Assembly: GCF_021405525.1 (NCBI RefSeq)
Contig: NZ_JAGQAG010000001.1
Coordinates: 1,364,001-1,428,000 of the forward strand
Source: Ruegeria pomeroyi
GTDB taxonomy: Bacteria; Pseudomonadota; Alphaproteobacteria; Rhodobacterales; Rhodobacteraceae
Length of the DNA stretch: 64,000 bases
Direction of reading: 5' to 3'
Position numbers and translations under genes: made by a program. The notes beneath the pieces were generated by a model. It did not search any database, had not been told where the DNA came from, and saw only the letters and a list, made by a program, of their open reading frames with translations. Shown piece by piece: positions 9,394 through 16,706 of this stretch (positions are counted from its first letter, which is position 1; every line of letters starts with the position of its first letter).

Positions 9394-10203
9394 TCAAGCG
9401 ATCTTCGGGAACGGCGGTGTTGCGAGGTCAAACCGCTCTAGATCCTGCAAGAAGTCGAAGTCGGACTTGCGCAGATGAACGGCGGAGGTGTCGATTGTCG
9501 CCAACACCATGTCCTCCCGGCCGGACGCACGGCAAAGGTGCTGTCCATCCGGGGCGCAGATCGAGCTGGTTCCACTGAATTGTGAATTGGCTTCGTCGGC
9601 TGCGAAATCGCAATAGCCGATGAACATGGCGTTTTCATACGCCCGCGACGGCACGATGGCATCCGAGACAAAGCGCCACTTGGCCCGAAGCGCTGTCGGC
9701 ACGAGCAAGAGTTCAGTTCCCAACAGCGCAGCCCGCCGCGCCAGTTCAGGGAATTCGATGTCATAGCAGATCAGGACCGAACAGCGGATGCCTTCAAAGT
9801 CGAACGCTTCCGGTCCGGCCCCCGGCGTGAAACAGTCCCTTTCAAAGTCGTTCGGCAACGCGACCTTGCGATAGTTGCTGATCAGGTGCCCGGCCCGGTC
9901 AAAGACGGCGGCGCTGTTATAGAGCGCGCAGCCGCTTTGTTCCGGGTATCCGAGAACCAGCCCGACGCGATGCCGTGCCGCAAGCTGTCCGGCAGCGCGT
10001 AGAAATTGCGATCCCTGAACCTGGGCCGTTGCTCGCACGGCGCCAGCAGAGCCATAGCCTGAAAGGTATAACTCTGGTGTGATCAGCATGCCGGCGCCTG
10101 CTGCTGCGGCACGCGACATTGCCAGATCTAGATCGGTGAGAGCATCGTCAGCGGAACGAAACGCTGGGCGAGCTTGAAAAAGGGCAAGAGTGAGCAGTGG
10201 CAT
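9394..10203 (-). CDS. Carbon-nitrogen hydrolase (nitrilase superfamily)
   Basis: A 269-residue amidase-type member of the nitrilase superfamily. All three catalytic residues are visible: Glu44 (ITPELYLSGYG), Lys113 (NYRKVALPND) and Cys146 (VLICYDIEFPE). The short length and the LYLSGYG and CYDIEFPE forms fit small-amide hydrolases such as omega-amidase or aliphatic amidase branches rather than true nitrilases. It lies between the TRAP permease gene (15 bp upstream) and the FAD oxidase. It probably releases ammonia from an amide, either the substrate or the oxidation product. The substrate is inferred, not known. Confidence 0.9.
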   Translation of the reverse strand: MPLLTLALFQARPAFRSADDALTDLDLAMSRAAAAGAGMLITPELYLSGYGSAGAVRATAQVQGSQFLRAAGQLAARHRVGLVLGYPEQSGCALYNSAAVFDRAGHLISNYRKVALPNDFERDCFTPGAGPEAFDFEGIRCSVLICYDIEFPELARRAALLGTELLLVPTALRAKWRFVSDAIVPSRAYENAMFIGYCDFAADEANSQFSGTSSICAPDGQHLCRASGREDMVLATIDTSAVHLRKSDFDFLQDLERFDLATPPFPKIA

Positions 10204-10218
10204 TTTGGTTCTCTGTTC

Positions 10219-11523
10219 TCAGTGCAAGCCCAACAGTCGCGGGACAAAAAGCGACAGCTCCGGGAAAAACGTAACCAGAAGCATCACGGGAAGTGCCACG
10301 TAGAAGATGATTTGTAAGGCTGGCTTGACCGCTTCATGAATAGAAACCTTGCCGATGCGGCAGGCCATGTAAAGGATCGGGGCGACCGGCGGGCTGTTGG
10401 CACCGATCACGACCGAACAGGCCACGATAGAGGCATAGTGGACCGGGTCGACGCCATGATGAACCATCAGGGGCATCATCAGCGGCGCGATCACCACGGT
10501 CACCGACAGGTCGTCCATGATCATTCCGACGAAGATCAGGAAGGCGTTGACCAAGAGCAGGATCAGGATCTTGTTCTCTGTCAGGTGCGTGACGGCTTCG
10601 GTCAGTTCCTGCGGCACGCTTTCGGCCACCATGATGCGTCCGATCATGAAGGAAAACAGCAGGATAAGAATGATCGTGCCCGTCGTTTCGCCGGCCTCGA
10701 CCAGGCTTTGACGGAACCGGGACAGGGTCAGGTCGCGGTAGATGAAAAAGCCGATGAGTATCGCCATGAACAGGGCGACGGCGGCGGCCTCGGTCGGGGT
10801 GAACACGCCGCCATAGATGCCGCCCAGAATGACCACCGGCATCATCAGGGCCGGAAGGGCCTGAAGCGTGGCACGCAGCGGGCCATGGGGTGATTTCTGT
10901 GCCGAAATCGCCGCCATGCGTTCGGGCGTGTCGACCAGCATGCGTGCGGTCACGATCTTGTTGAAGAGCATCAGGCCAAACATCAGCAGCAGACCTGGCA
11001 CGATCGTCGCCGCGAAGAGGGCGGTGATGGACTGGCGCGTGACAACGCCGAAAAGGATCAGCGTGATCGACGGAGGGATCAGGATGCCCAGAAGCGAGGA
11101 CACGCCAAGCAGGGCGCTGGTGTAACCGCGGGGATAGCCGCGAGCGGCCAGCGGATCGCCCATGATGGTGCCGATCGAGGCAACGGCGGCGGTCGCCGTT
11201 CCTGAAATCGCACCGAATACTCCGGAGGATCCGATCAGGGCTGCACCCAAGCCACCCTTTCGGCCCCGCATCGCCATGGACATGAAGCTGATCAGACGTG
11301 CGGCAACCCCGCCGCTTTGCATCAGATAGCCGGCCAGAACGAACAGCGGCAGCGCCAGCAGGATAACCGAGTCGAGCGACCGGAACCCCTGCAAAAGCAA
11401 TGTCGACGTGCTGACATCATAGGCCCAAACCAGAAACATCAGGACGCCCGCGAAAGACCATGCAACCGGTACCCCGAAGATCATCAGGGCCATCAGAAGC
11501 AAGATACCAAAAAGAGCTTCCAT
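10219..11523 (-). CDS. dctM: TRAP transporter large permease, DctM type
   Basis: A 434-residue polytopic inner-membrane protein with about 12 hydrophobic segments. Family hallmarks include GVFGAISGTATAAVASIG, ARGYPRGYTSALLG, LGILIPPSITLILFGV and GGIYGGVFTPTEAAAVA. DctM is the ion-coupled translocation subunit that works with DctQ and the periplasmic binding protein. The ATG follows AGGAGAGG and lies 3 bp after the dctQ stop. Organic acids and their amino or amide derivatives are usual TRAP cargo; downstream enzymes suggest a nitrogen-containing one. Confidence 0.95.
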   Translation of the reverse strand: MEALFGILLLMALMIFGVPVAWSFAGVLMFLVWAYDVSTSTLLLQGFRSLDSVILLALPLFVLAGYLMQSGGVAARLISFMSMAMRGRKGGLGAALIGSSGVFGAISGTATAAVASIGTIMGDPLAARGYPRGYTSALLGVSSLLGILIPPSITLILFGVVTRQSITALFAATIVPGLLLMFGLMLFNKIVTARMLVDTPERMAAISAQKSPHGPLRATLQALPALMMPVVILGGIYGGVFTPTEAAAVALFMAILIGFFIYRDLTLSRFRQSLVEAGETTGTIILILLFSFMIGRIMVAESVPQELTEAVTHLTENKILILLLVNAFLIFVGMIMDDLSVTVVIAPLMMPLMVHHGVDPVHYASIVACSVVIGANSPPVAPILYMACRIGKVSIHEAVKPALQIIFYVALPVMLLVTFFPELSLFVPRLLGLH

Positions 11524-11526
11524 GGT

Positions 11527-12045
11527 TCAGACCTCTCCTGTTTCTTGATCGGTTTTGCCAAAAACGGCAGCAGCGGCGACGATGGCGTCCCGGACGGCAT
11601 AGACAGCACAGAGTACGGCAGCGAGGACGACCGCAGACTGTGGAACGATGAGGGGAATGCTGAGAGCGGCGGTTGTTTGCGGCCGCTTGATCGACCAGGC
11701 GACCATGTCATTGGCCAGGCTCAGAAAGAACAGGCTGACCACGACCATGATAAGGGATACGGCGAATGTGTGCAGGGCCTTGTGCTTTGGAGTTTTCAAA
11801 GACAGGGCAAGGAAATCGACCACCAGATGTTCGTGGTTGCGGGCCGCGACGACGGCGCCGCACATGTAAAGCCACATTGCCGAAAGGGTGGCGAGCTCCA
11901 GCACGCCCACGACCGACCAGCCAAGCACGAAACGGGCGAGAACCAGAAACAGGATCAGCCCGGTGATCGCGAGACTTGTCACAATCACGATGAGGTTGAG
12001 AATGCCGATCAGCCCGGCATCGAGCTTTCTGAGAAGGTCGACCAT
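11527..12045 (-). CDS. dctQ: TRAP transporter small permease, DctQ type
   Basis: A 172-residue protein with four hydrophobic helices, the normal build of the DctQ subunit. The family-typical RFVLGWSVVGVLELATLSAMWLY segment and the Arg-Asn-His-Glu-His (about residues 90-95) following helix 2 are present. It sits between the binding-protein gene (75-bp gap) and dctM (3-bp gap), the canonical order. Confidence 0.92.
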   Translation of the reverse strand: MVDLLRKLDAGLIGILNLIVIVTSLAITGLILFLVLARFVLGWSVVGVLELATLSAMWLYMCGAVVAARNHEHLVVDFLALSLKTPKHKALHTFAVSLIMVVVSLFFLSLANDMVAWSIKRPQTTAALSIPLIVPQSAVVLAAVLCAVYAVRDAIVAAAAVFGKTDQETGEV

Positions 12046-12120
12046 GTCGCGTTTCTCCCGGTTCGCAGCATGTTTGATATGCGGGCGGCCGGAACCGTCA
12101 GATCCCGGCCACGGTGCAGG

Positions 12121-13107
12121 TCAGTTCACCTGGGCGCGGATCAGGTCCATGATGTCCTTGCCGACATCGGGTTCCATTTGCGGCCAGACTTCGGCACGAA
12201 CCTTCTCGGCGAGCGGCGCAATCTGCTCGTCCGTGAGTTCGAAATATTCCATGCCCGACTGGACGGCCAGGTCGACATAATGCTGGTCTTCGTCACGGGC
12301 GGCCTTGAAACGCGCCTCCATGACGGCGACAGCGGCGTCTTCGATCAGTTTCTTGTATTCGTCCGAGAGGCCCTCGTAGGTCTCGAGGTTGACCAGCAGG
12401 TTTCCGGTGACAAAGGTGTGTTTCGTGCGGACATAGTAGTCCAGCACGTCGCGGAAATATTCGTAGTCCCAGTAGATCACGTTGCCTGCGTCACCGTCGA
12501 CCACACCGGTCTGGATCGAGGTGTATACTTCGCCCCAGTCGATCGCGGCGGTCTGGTAGCCCATCGATTCCAGAATCTGCGGGAAGGGGAACAGCGGCGG
12601 CGTCCGCACCTTGATGTTCGCTGCACCGGCGACATCGGTGGCATAGGCGCCGCGGGTTGCGACACCGCTGAAACCTTCGGGCCAGGCGCCGAAATACTTC
12701 AGCCCGATGTCGTTGAACACCGTGTTCAGCACGCCATTGGCCCAGCCGCCGGGTTTGTAGGCGTCCAGCGCCTCTTCCCAAGAGGTGACCATGTATGGGG
12801 TGTTCAGAATACCGATCCGCTTGTCATATGAGGTCGAAGGCCATGAAATCATGGCATTGACTTCGCCGGCGACGAACAGATCGAACACCTCAAGCTGGCC
12901 GCCGAGTTCATTCTGGTAGAAGATCTTGACGTCGATCTCACCGTTGGACCCTTCCTTCACGGCATTCGCCCAGGCGGCAAGAGCGACGCCCGACGGAGAT
13001 TCGCGGTCCCCGGAATCGGTGGCAAACTTCAGTTCGATTTCCGCCGAGGCGGCCGTTGCGGCCAGCGCGGTTCCGAACACGACAGCCGAAAAAAAGCTTC
13101 GAAACAT
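12121..13107 (-). CDS. dctP: TRAP transporter periplasmic solute-binding protein, DctP type
   Basis: A 328-residue binding protein with a cleavable signal peptide (MFRSFFSAVVFGTALAATAASAE). The DctP fold segments follow, including KIFYQNELGGQLEVFDLFVAGEVNAM near residues 62-88 and the ligand-region Arg in KVRTPPLFPF. The cargo of TRAP systems is often an organic anion held by that Arg. A strong AAGGAGGA ribosome site precedes the ATG. It is the first gene of the operon, and its upstream region carries the nested palindrome at 13146-13184. Confidence 0.94.
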   Translation of the reverse strand: MFRSFFSAVVFGTALAATAASAEIELKFATDSGDRESPSGVALAAWANAVKEGSNGEIDVKIFYQNELGGQLEVFDLFVAGEVNAMISWPSTSYDKRIGILNTPYMVTSWEEALDAYKPGGWANGVLNTVFNDIGLKYFGAWPEGFSGVATRGAYATDVAGAANIKVRTPPLFPFPQILESMGYQTAAIDWGEVYTSIQTGVVDGDAGNVIYWDYEYFRDVLDYYVRTKHTFVTGNLLVNLETYEGLSDEYKKLIEDAAVAVMEARFKAARDEDQHYVDLAVQSGMEYFELTDEQIAPLAEKVRAEVWPQMEPDVGKDIMDLIRAQVN

Positions 13108-13145
13108 CTCAATCCTCCTTGTTGGGTTGTTCTACGGCGCTTCTA

Positions 13146-13184
13146 CATAACAAGTGTTACGTATATTGCGTAACATGCGTTATG
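13146..13184. promoter_or_regulatory. Nested palindromic operator between dctP and a TetR gene
   Basis: Two related inverted repeats sit symmetrically. Outer arms CATAAC (13146-13151) and GTTATG (13179-13184) enclose inner arms GTTACG (13156-13161) and CGTAAC (13169-13174), with 4-base gaps on each side and a 7-base centre. Read otherwise, there are two 16-bp imperfect palindromes, CATAACAAGTGTTACG and CGTAACATGCGTTATG. The position in the divergent intergenic region and the spacing fit a TetR-family repressor binding as two dimers. Confidence 0.65.
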
Positions 13185-13244
13185 TCCTGTAGGTGAGTCA
13201 ATAAATTTTTCCGGGCGCCCCCAGGTCCGGCAACAGGAGCTGGC

Positions 13245-13886
13245 ATGGCGGAGCGAAAACCGAGGAAAGACAGGAACCTAGACAAGGCAAGCTGGATCGC
13301 GGCTGCGCGCAAGATGCTGATAGAAAAGGGCATCGCCGGTATCAGCCTGCGCCAACTTGCAGAAGAGTTGGGCGCAACAACCGGGGCCTTCTACTGGCAA
13401 TTCGCCAATCTCGAAGAGCTTCTGGAAGACGTGCGGCAGGACTGGGCACAACGCAATACCGCACCGTTCACGAGAGCGATCGAGGCCGCAGGCGATGACG
13501 GTTGGGAGCAGTACCTCGCCTATGTGGGCGTGCTGCTGAAAGAGGAAGAGTACATACCCCAATATGACAACGCGATCCGGGACTGGGCACATAGCTCAAA
13601 GCGAACGGCCGAAGTACTGAAAGAAATCGAGACGCTCAGGATACAGCAACTGCATCAGGTATTTCTGGCAATGGGATTCACTGGTCGGGCCGCACAGGTT
13701 CGAGCCTATGTCACCTATTTCCATCAGACCGGCTACAATGCGATGCAGGTGTCTGAGCCAAGGGAAGAACGGCTATTGAACATTCCCTACTATGCCGAGG
13801 TCCTTGCCGACAGGGCCGACCTTCTTGACTTGCAGACAGCTGAGGCCGTTTCAGAACATTTTGCAGCCAGGGACAGCGAAACCTGA
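13245..13886 (+). CDS. TetR/AcrR family transcriptional regulator of the TRAP/oxidase island
   Basis: A 213-residue regulator with an N-terminal TetR helix-turn-helix (about residues 12-58: AARKMLIEKG, ISLRQLAEELGATTGAFYWQF). A helical ligand-binding domain follows that I cannot assign to a subfamily. It is divergent from dctP, with CAGGAG before the ATG. The conspicuous palindrome in between makes it the likely local repressor of both units. The ligand would then be the transported compound or a metabolite. Confidence 0.9.
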   Translation: MAERKPRKDRNLDKASWIAAARKMLIEKGIAGISLRQLAEELGATTGAFYWQFANLEELLEDVRQDWAQRNTAPFTRAIEAAGDDGWEQYLAYVGVLLKEEEYIPQYDNAIRDWAHSSKRTAEVLKEIETLRIQQLHQVFLAMGFTGRAAQVRAYVTYFHQTGYNAMQVSEPREERLLNIPYYAEVLADRADLLDLQTAEAVSEHFAARDSET

Positions 13887-14428
13887 ACGCCAGGCATTCA
13901 GGGGCGCAGCCCCATAGGAACGTCATTGGCTCGCCGCGCTTGTATGGCGCGCGACAGCACCCGAGCAATCCGCCCGCCAGAGGCACCAAGAAGTCCAGAG
14001 GTGCCAATACCTGTAGCTTGGCTGGTATCGTCAGGTTGTCGGCACTGTCGTTCGGTCATGACGCCGAGCCTTGCTGAATCTGTCTGATCTCTCCAGCTTC
14101 GTGGAATTCGGTTCCCCACGCTCGATTATCCGCCATGCAGTCCGGGCGAACCATCGGTTTGCGCTGAGCCCGCGTGAGGTTGAAGATTTGCTGGCCACAG
14201 AGCCTTTGACGCCAAGTCGGTTTTTATGCCCTTCACGCGTTGCCAACCTGCAAGTGCTGTTGCACCTTGCCGCCGGAGCGGATGGTTTCTCTCACGAGCG
14301 GCACCCGCAGCAACGGCAACCACGGTCGGACGGCAGCTTCGGCCCGTTTGCGAAGCTGGCAGTGTGCTTGCTCTGCGCTTGGCTGCTGCTCTGATCGTTG
14401 TTTACCGGATTAGGCAGCGCATCACCGC
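13887..14428. other. 542-bp gene-poor region with mobile-element debris
   Basis: No intact gene is visible between the TetR gene and the Hint/RTX gene. A short GGGGC-GCA-GCCCC hairpin follows the TetR stop. The middle carries a decayed IS6-family transposase fragment (separate entry). The rest shows only short, mutually overlapping frames with frequent stops. Confidence 0.5.
14107..14196 (+). pseudogene. IS6-family transposase fragment (N-terminal region)
   Basis: The plus frame reads FGSPRSIIRHAVRANHRF followed by ALSPREVEDLLATE. This resembles the start of IS6/IS26-type DDE transposases (F-x-FP-x-x-I-I-x-x-AV-x-x-Y-x-RF-x-LS-x-R-x-VE-x-LLAERG). After the LLA position the similarity stops (Pro-Leu-Thr-Pro-Ser-Arg...), and no catalytic DDE part or terminal repeats follow. 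It is therefore a relic, not an active element. The match is by memory of the family. Confidence 0.5.
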
Positions 14429-16507
14429 TTACGCCGCCAGAATGCGCGCCTCATGCGCCTTGAGGCAGAGCCGCGCGGTATCGCCAAAGGCACCGGCGTG
14501 GCTGCGGAGTTCGGGGAACAGGTCGAAGACTTCCTGCCGGGACCGGTCGCTGAGTGCGTCCAGACCCTCGTCGCCGGGAAAGAAGCTCTCGGTCGCGGCA
14601 TCGTTGGCATAGATCACCTCGTGCCGGTCCAGCATCAGATGCATATAGGTGATGTTGCCACCTTCGATCCGGCGTGCTGCCGGGCTGCTCAGCAGGTGGG
14701 TTGCGGCCACCAGAACCTCGCTCTCGCCGAAATACATCTGGGCCCGCGATCCCGTCCACAGCATCCGGTGCTGGGGCGACACCAGCAGGGGGGCGCTGGC
14801 GCCCTGCAACAGGGTCGGGTCCAGTTGGATCGGGGCGTGTTTGCCCTGGGCGGCCACGGCGCGGCTGCCGACCCAGCGCAGCGGTTGCAGGCCGTTGTCG
14901 CGAGTGACGATCAGGTCACCAGGACGCAGCGTTTCGATCGCGCGCGGGCCATGGGCGGTGGCGATCAGCGTTCCGGGAGTAAAGCAGATGATATTCTCGA
15001 TGTTCGAGAAGGTGACCAGCGTGCCGTCGGTCAGTTCAACCGTGCCGGCCAGTTCGCCGGGCAGGTTGGTGGTCAGGTTCAGGGTGTTACGGTCGGCGAC
15101 GCCTCCAAGGTCGAGCGTGTCGCCATTGATCTCGTCCTCCTCGTTCCCGATGATCGAGATGGTGCCGCTGCCCGCTTCGCCAAGCTCGGTGAGAATGAAA
15201 AGGTCATCGCCCGCACCGCCTTCGGCTGCGTCTCCCTGTGCGGCTTCGATGGTATCGTTGCCATCGCCGCCGAACACCTGATCGGAACCGGTATTGCCAA
15301 GCAGAAGATCGTCACCACCCTGGCCCGAAAGCGTGTCATCGCCGCTGCCGCCGTCGATCGTGTCGTTGCCGTCCTGTGGGACGCGCGTGTCGAAGTAGAC
15401 GTCACTGACCCAAACGGCCTGAGTTCCGTTGAGTGTGTTTGAGTAGACGATCTCGATCGCTTGAACCGGTCCGACAATCTCGACGAGGACGGACCCGGAT
15501 TCGTCCAGGGCGCTGTCGGACTGGCTCCCGGCAGTAATCGTGTTGCCCGAGACAGTGTCGGGGCTGGTGCCCGCGCCGGTAGGGGTAAGGGTGACGGCAA
15601 CCGGATTGCCGTTGGCGTCATATGCATTGACCTCGAGAATGTCGCGGTGATTGCGGTTGGCCCAGTCAATATCGTTGATGCGAAACATCACGTTCTCGAC
15701 TTCGTTTTCGACATCGAAATCGGTACGGGCTGCAAACTCTATCCGGGTCGTCGAGGTTGCTCCGCGGCCTTGTCCGGCAAGATAGAGAGAAGAGAACTCG
15801 GACTGCGTCTCGCCGCTGCGGACATAGCTTTCCTCACCGGTATCGACCTCGAAAGCCGGGCTGTTATTACCATCATCGGTAAAACTGACCGACACGTTCA
15901 TACGTCCGGTTGCCTGCGTGAAACCGGCCGAAAGGTCGGTGCCGTCGGTGCCTTCGGCGAACCAGTTCAGGGATTCGGTGCTGCCACCCTGACCGTCACC
16001 ATACAGCAGGTCATCGCCGTCGCCGCCCTGGATGTCATCATCGCCGCTGCCACCATAGACGATATCGTTCCCGAGGCCCGCATCGACGGTGTCGTTCCCC
16101 TTGGAGGCAAAGACCTGATCGCCATTGCCGTCAGGGCCGGTACCCTCACCGCTGTCGACCGAGTTGCCGTTGTTATCGACATAAGTATCGTCGATCAGGT
16201 CGTCGTTGGTCGTGCCCTGAACCTTGTTGAAGGGCGAGAAATAGGGTGCTGCCACCGGCTCGGCGCTGGACAACGTGCCGACCGGGCCCAGATCGGGCAC
16301 GAAGTACAGGTTTCCGTCCGTGGCCAGGTAATATTGGCCGGTTTCCAGTTCGTTGTTGTACGAGGTGCTGCCGACTGACCCCGTCCAGGCCCATTCGCCG
16401 GTGCCGATCAGTTGGGCGGTGGTGAAATTGACCAGCGCGCCGCCGATGCTGGCGGCAAGCGACAGGTCCTGATCGACTCCGAGCGTGACGAGATAGCCGC
16501 TGGGCAT
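14429..16507 (-). CDS. Hint-domain protein with RTX-type calcium-binding repeats
   Basis: About 692 residues, likely exported by a type I system. No N-terminal signal peptide is seen. Near residues 120-180 and 380-440 there are clusters of RTX nonapeptides (GNDTVDAGLGNDIVYGGSG; GGSGDDTLSGQGGDDLLLG) that bind calcium. They flank a beta-rich domain. The C-terminal third starts at CFTPGTLIATAHGPRAIETL, the Hint (Hedgehog/intein) fold with its candidate nucleophile Cys. Such Hint/RTX proteins are common in Rhodobacterales and mostly uncharacterised. I chose ATG 16507 because GAGGTG precedes it at good spacing; an in-frame ATG at 16552 has no clear ribosome site. Confidence 0.85.
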   Translation of the reverse strand: MPSGYLVTLGVDQDLSLAASIGGALVNFTTAQLIGTGEWAWTGSVGSTSYNNELETGQYYLATDGNLYFVPDLGPVGTLSSAEPVAAPYFSPFNKVQGTTNDDLIDDTYVDNNGNSVDSGEGTGPDGNGDQVFASKGNDTVDAGLGNDIVYGGSGDDDIQGGDGDDLLYGDGQGGSTESLNWFAEGTDGTDLSAGFTQATGRMNVSVSFTDDGNNSPAFEVDTGEESYVRSGETQSEFSSLYLAGQGRGATSTTRIEFAARTDFDVENEVENVMFRINDIDWANRNHRDILEVNAYDANGNPVAVTLTPTGAGTSPDTVSGNTITAGSQSDSALDESGSVLVEIVGPVQAIEIVYSNTLNGTQAVWVSDVYFDTRVPQDGNDTIDGGSGDDTLSGQGGDDLLLGNTGSDQVFGGDGNDTIEAAQGDAAEGGAGDDLFILTELGEAGSGTISIIGNEEDEINGDTLDLGGVADRNTLNLTTNLPGELAGTVELTDGTLVTFSNIENIICFTPGTLIATAHGPRAIETLRPGDLIVTRDNGLQPLRWVGSRAVAAQGKHAPIQLDPTLLQGASAPLLVSPQHRMLWTGSRAQMYFGESEVLVAATHLLSSPAARRIEGGNITYMHLMLDRHEVIYANDAATESFFPGDEGLDALSDRSRQEVFDLFPELRSHAGAFGDTARLCLKAHEARILAA

Positions 16508-16669
16508 GGGTTCACCTCTATCGCGGCCTGGGACCGCCTGTTCCTTGTTCATGCTGCGGCTGGGTCGAACCCTTTGCCGCCATGGTCAGGAATAGAGAGG
16601 GGGCATGGCAAATCCGGGGTCGGATTTTGTCCGATCTGGAAACAAATTTGGGTAAAATTGTGGTGAGTT

Positions 16670-16697
16670 TCGCCCGTATCCGACCGGATACGGGCGA
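16670..16697 (-). terminator. Hairpin after iorB-type gene
   Basis: A perfect 12-bp stem, TCGCCCGTATCC (16670-16681) with GGATACGGGCGA (16686-16697), and a 4-base loop lie 9 bp beyond the stop of the molybdenum hydroxylase gene. No T-run follows, so it may act as an RNA-stabilising or weak terminator structure. Confidence 0.5.
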
Positions 16698-16706
16698 GGT
16701 GCAGGG

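Noticed and set aside
15150-16110. Repetitive DNA that looks like a tandem repeat array or CRISPR
   Set aside because: The repeats are irregular and encode RTX nonapeptides in frame; no conserved spacer/repeat pattern exists.
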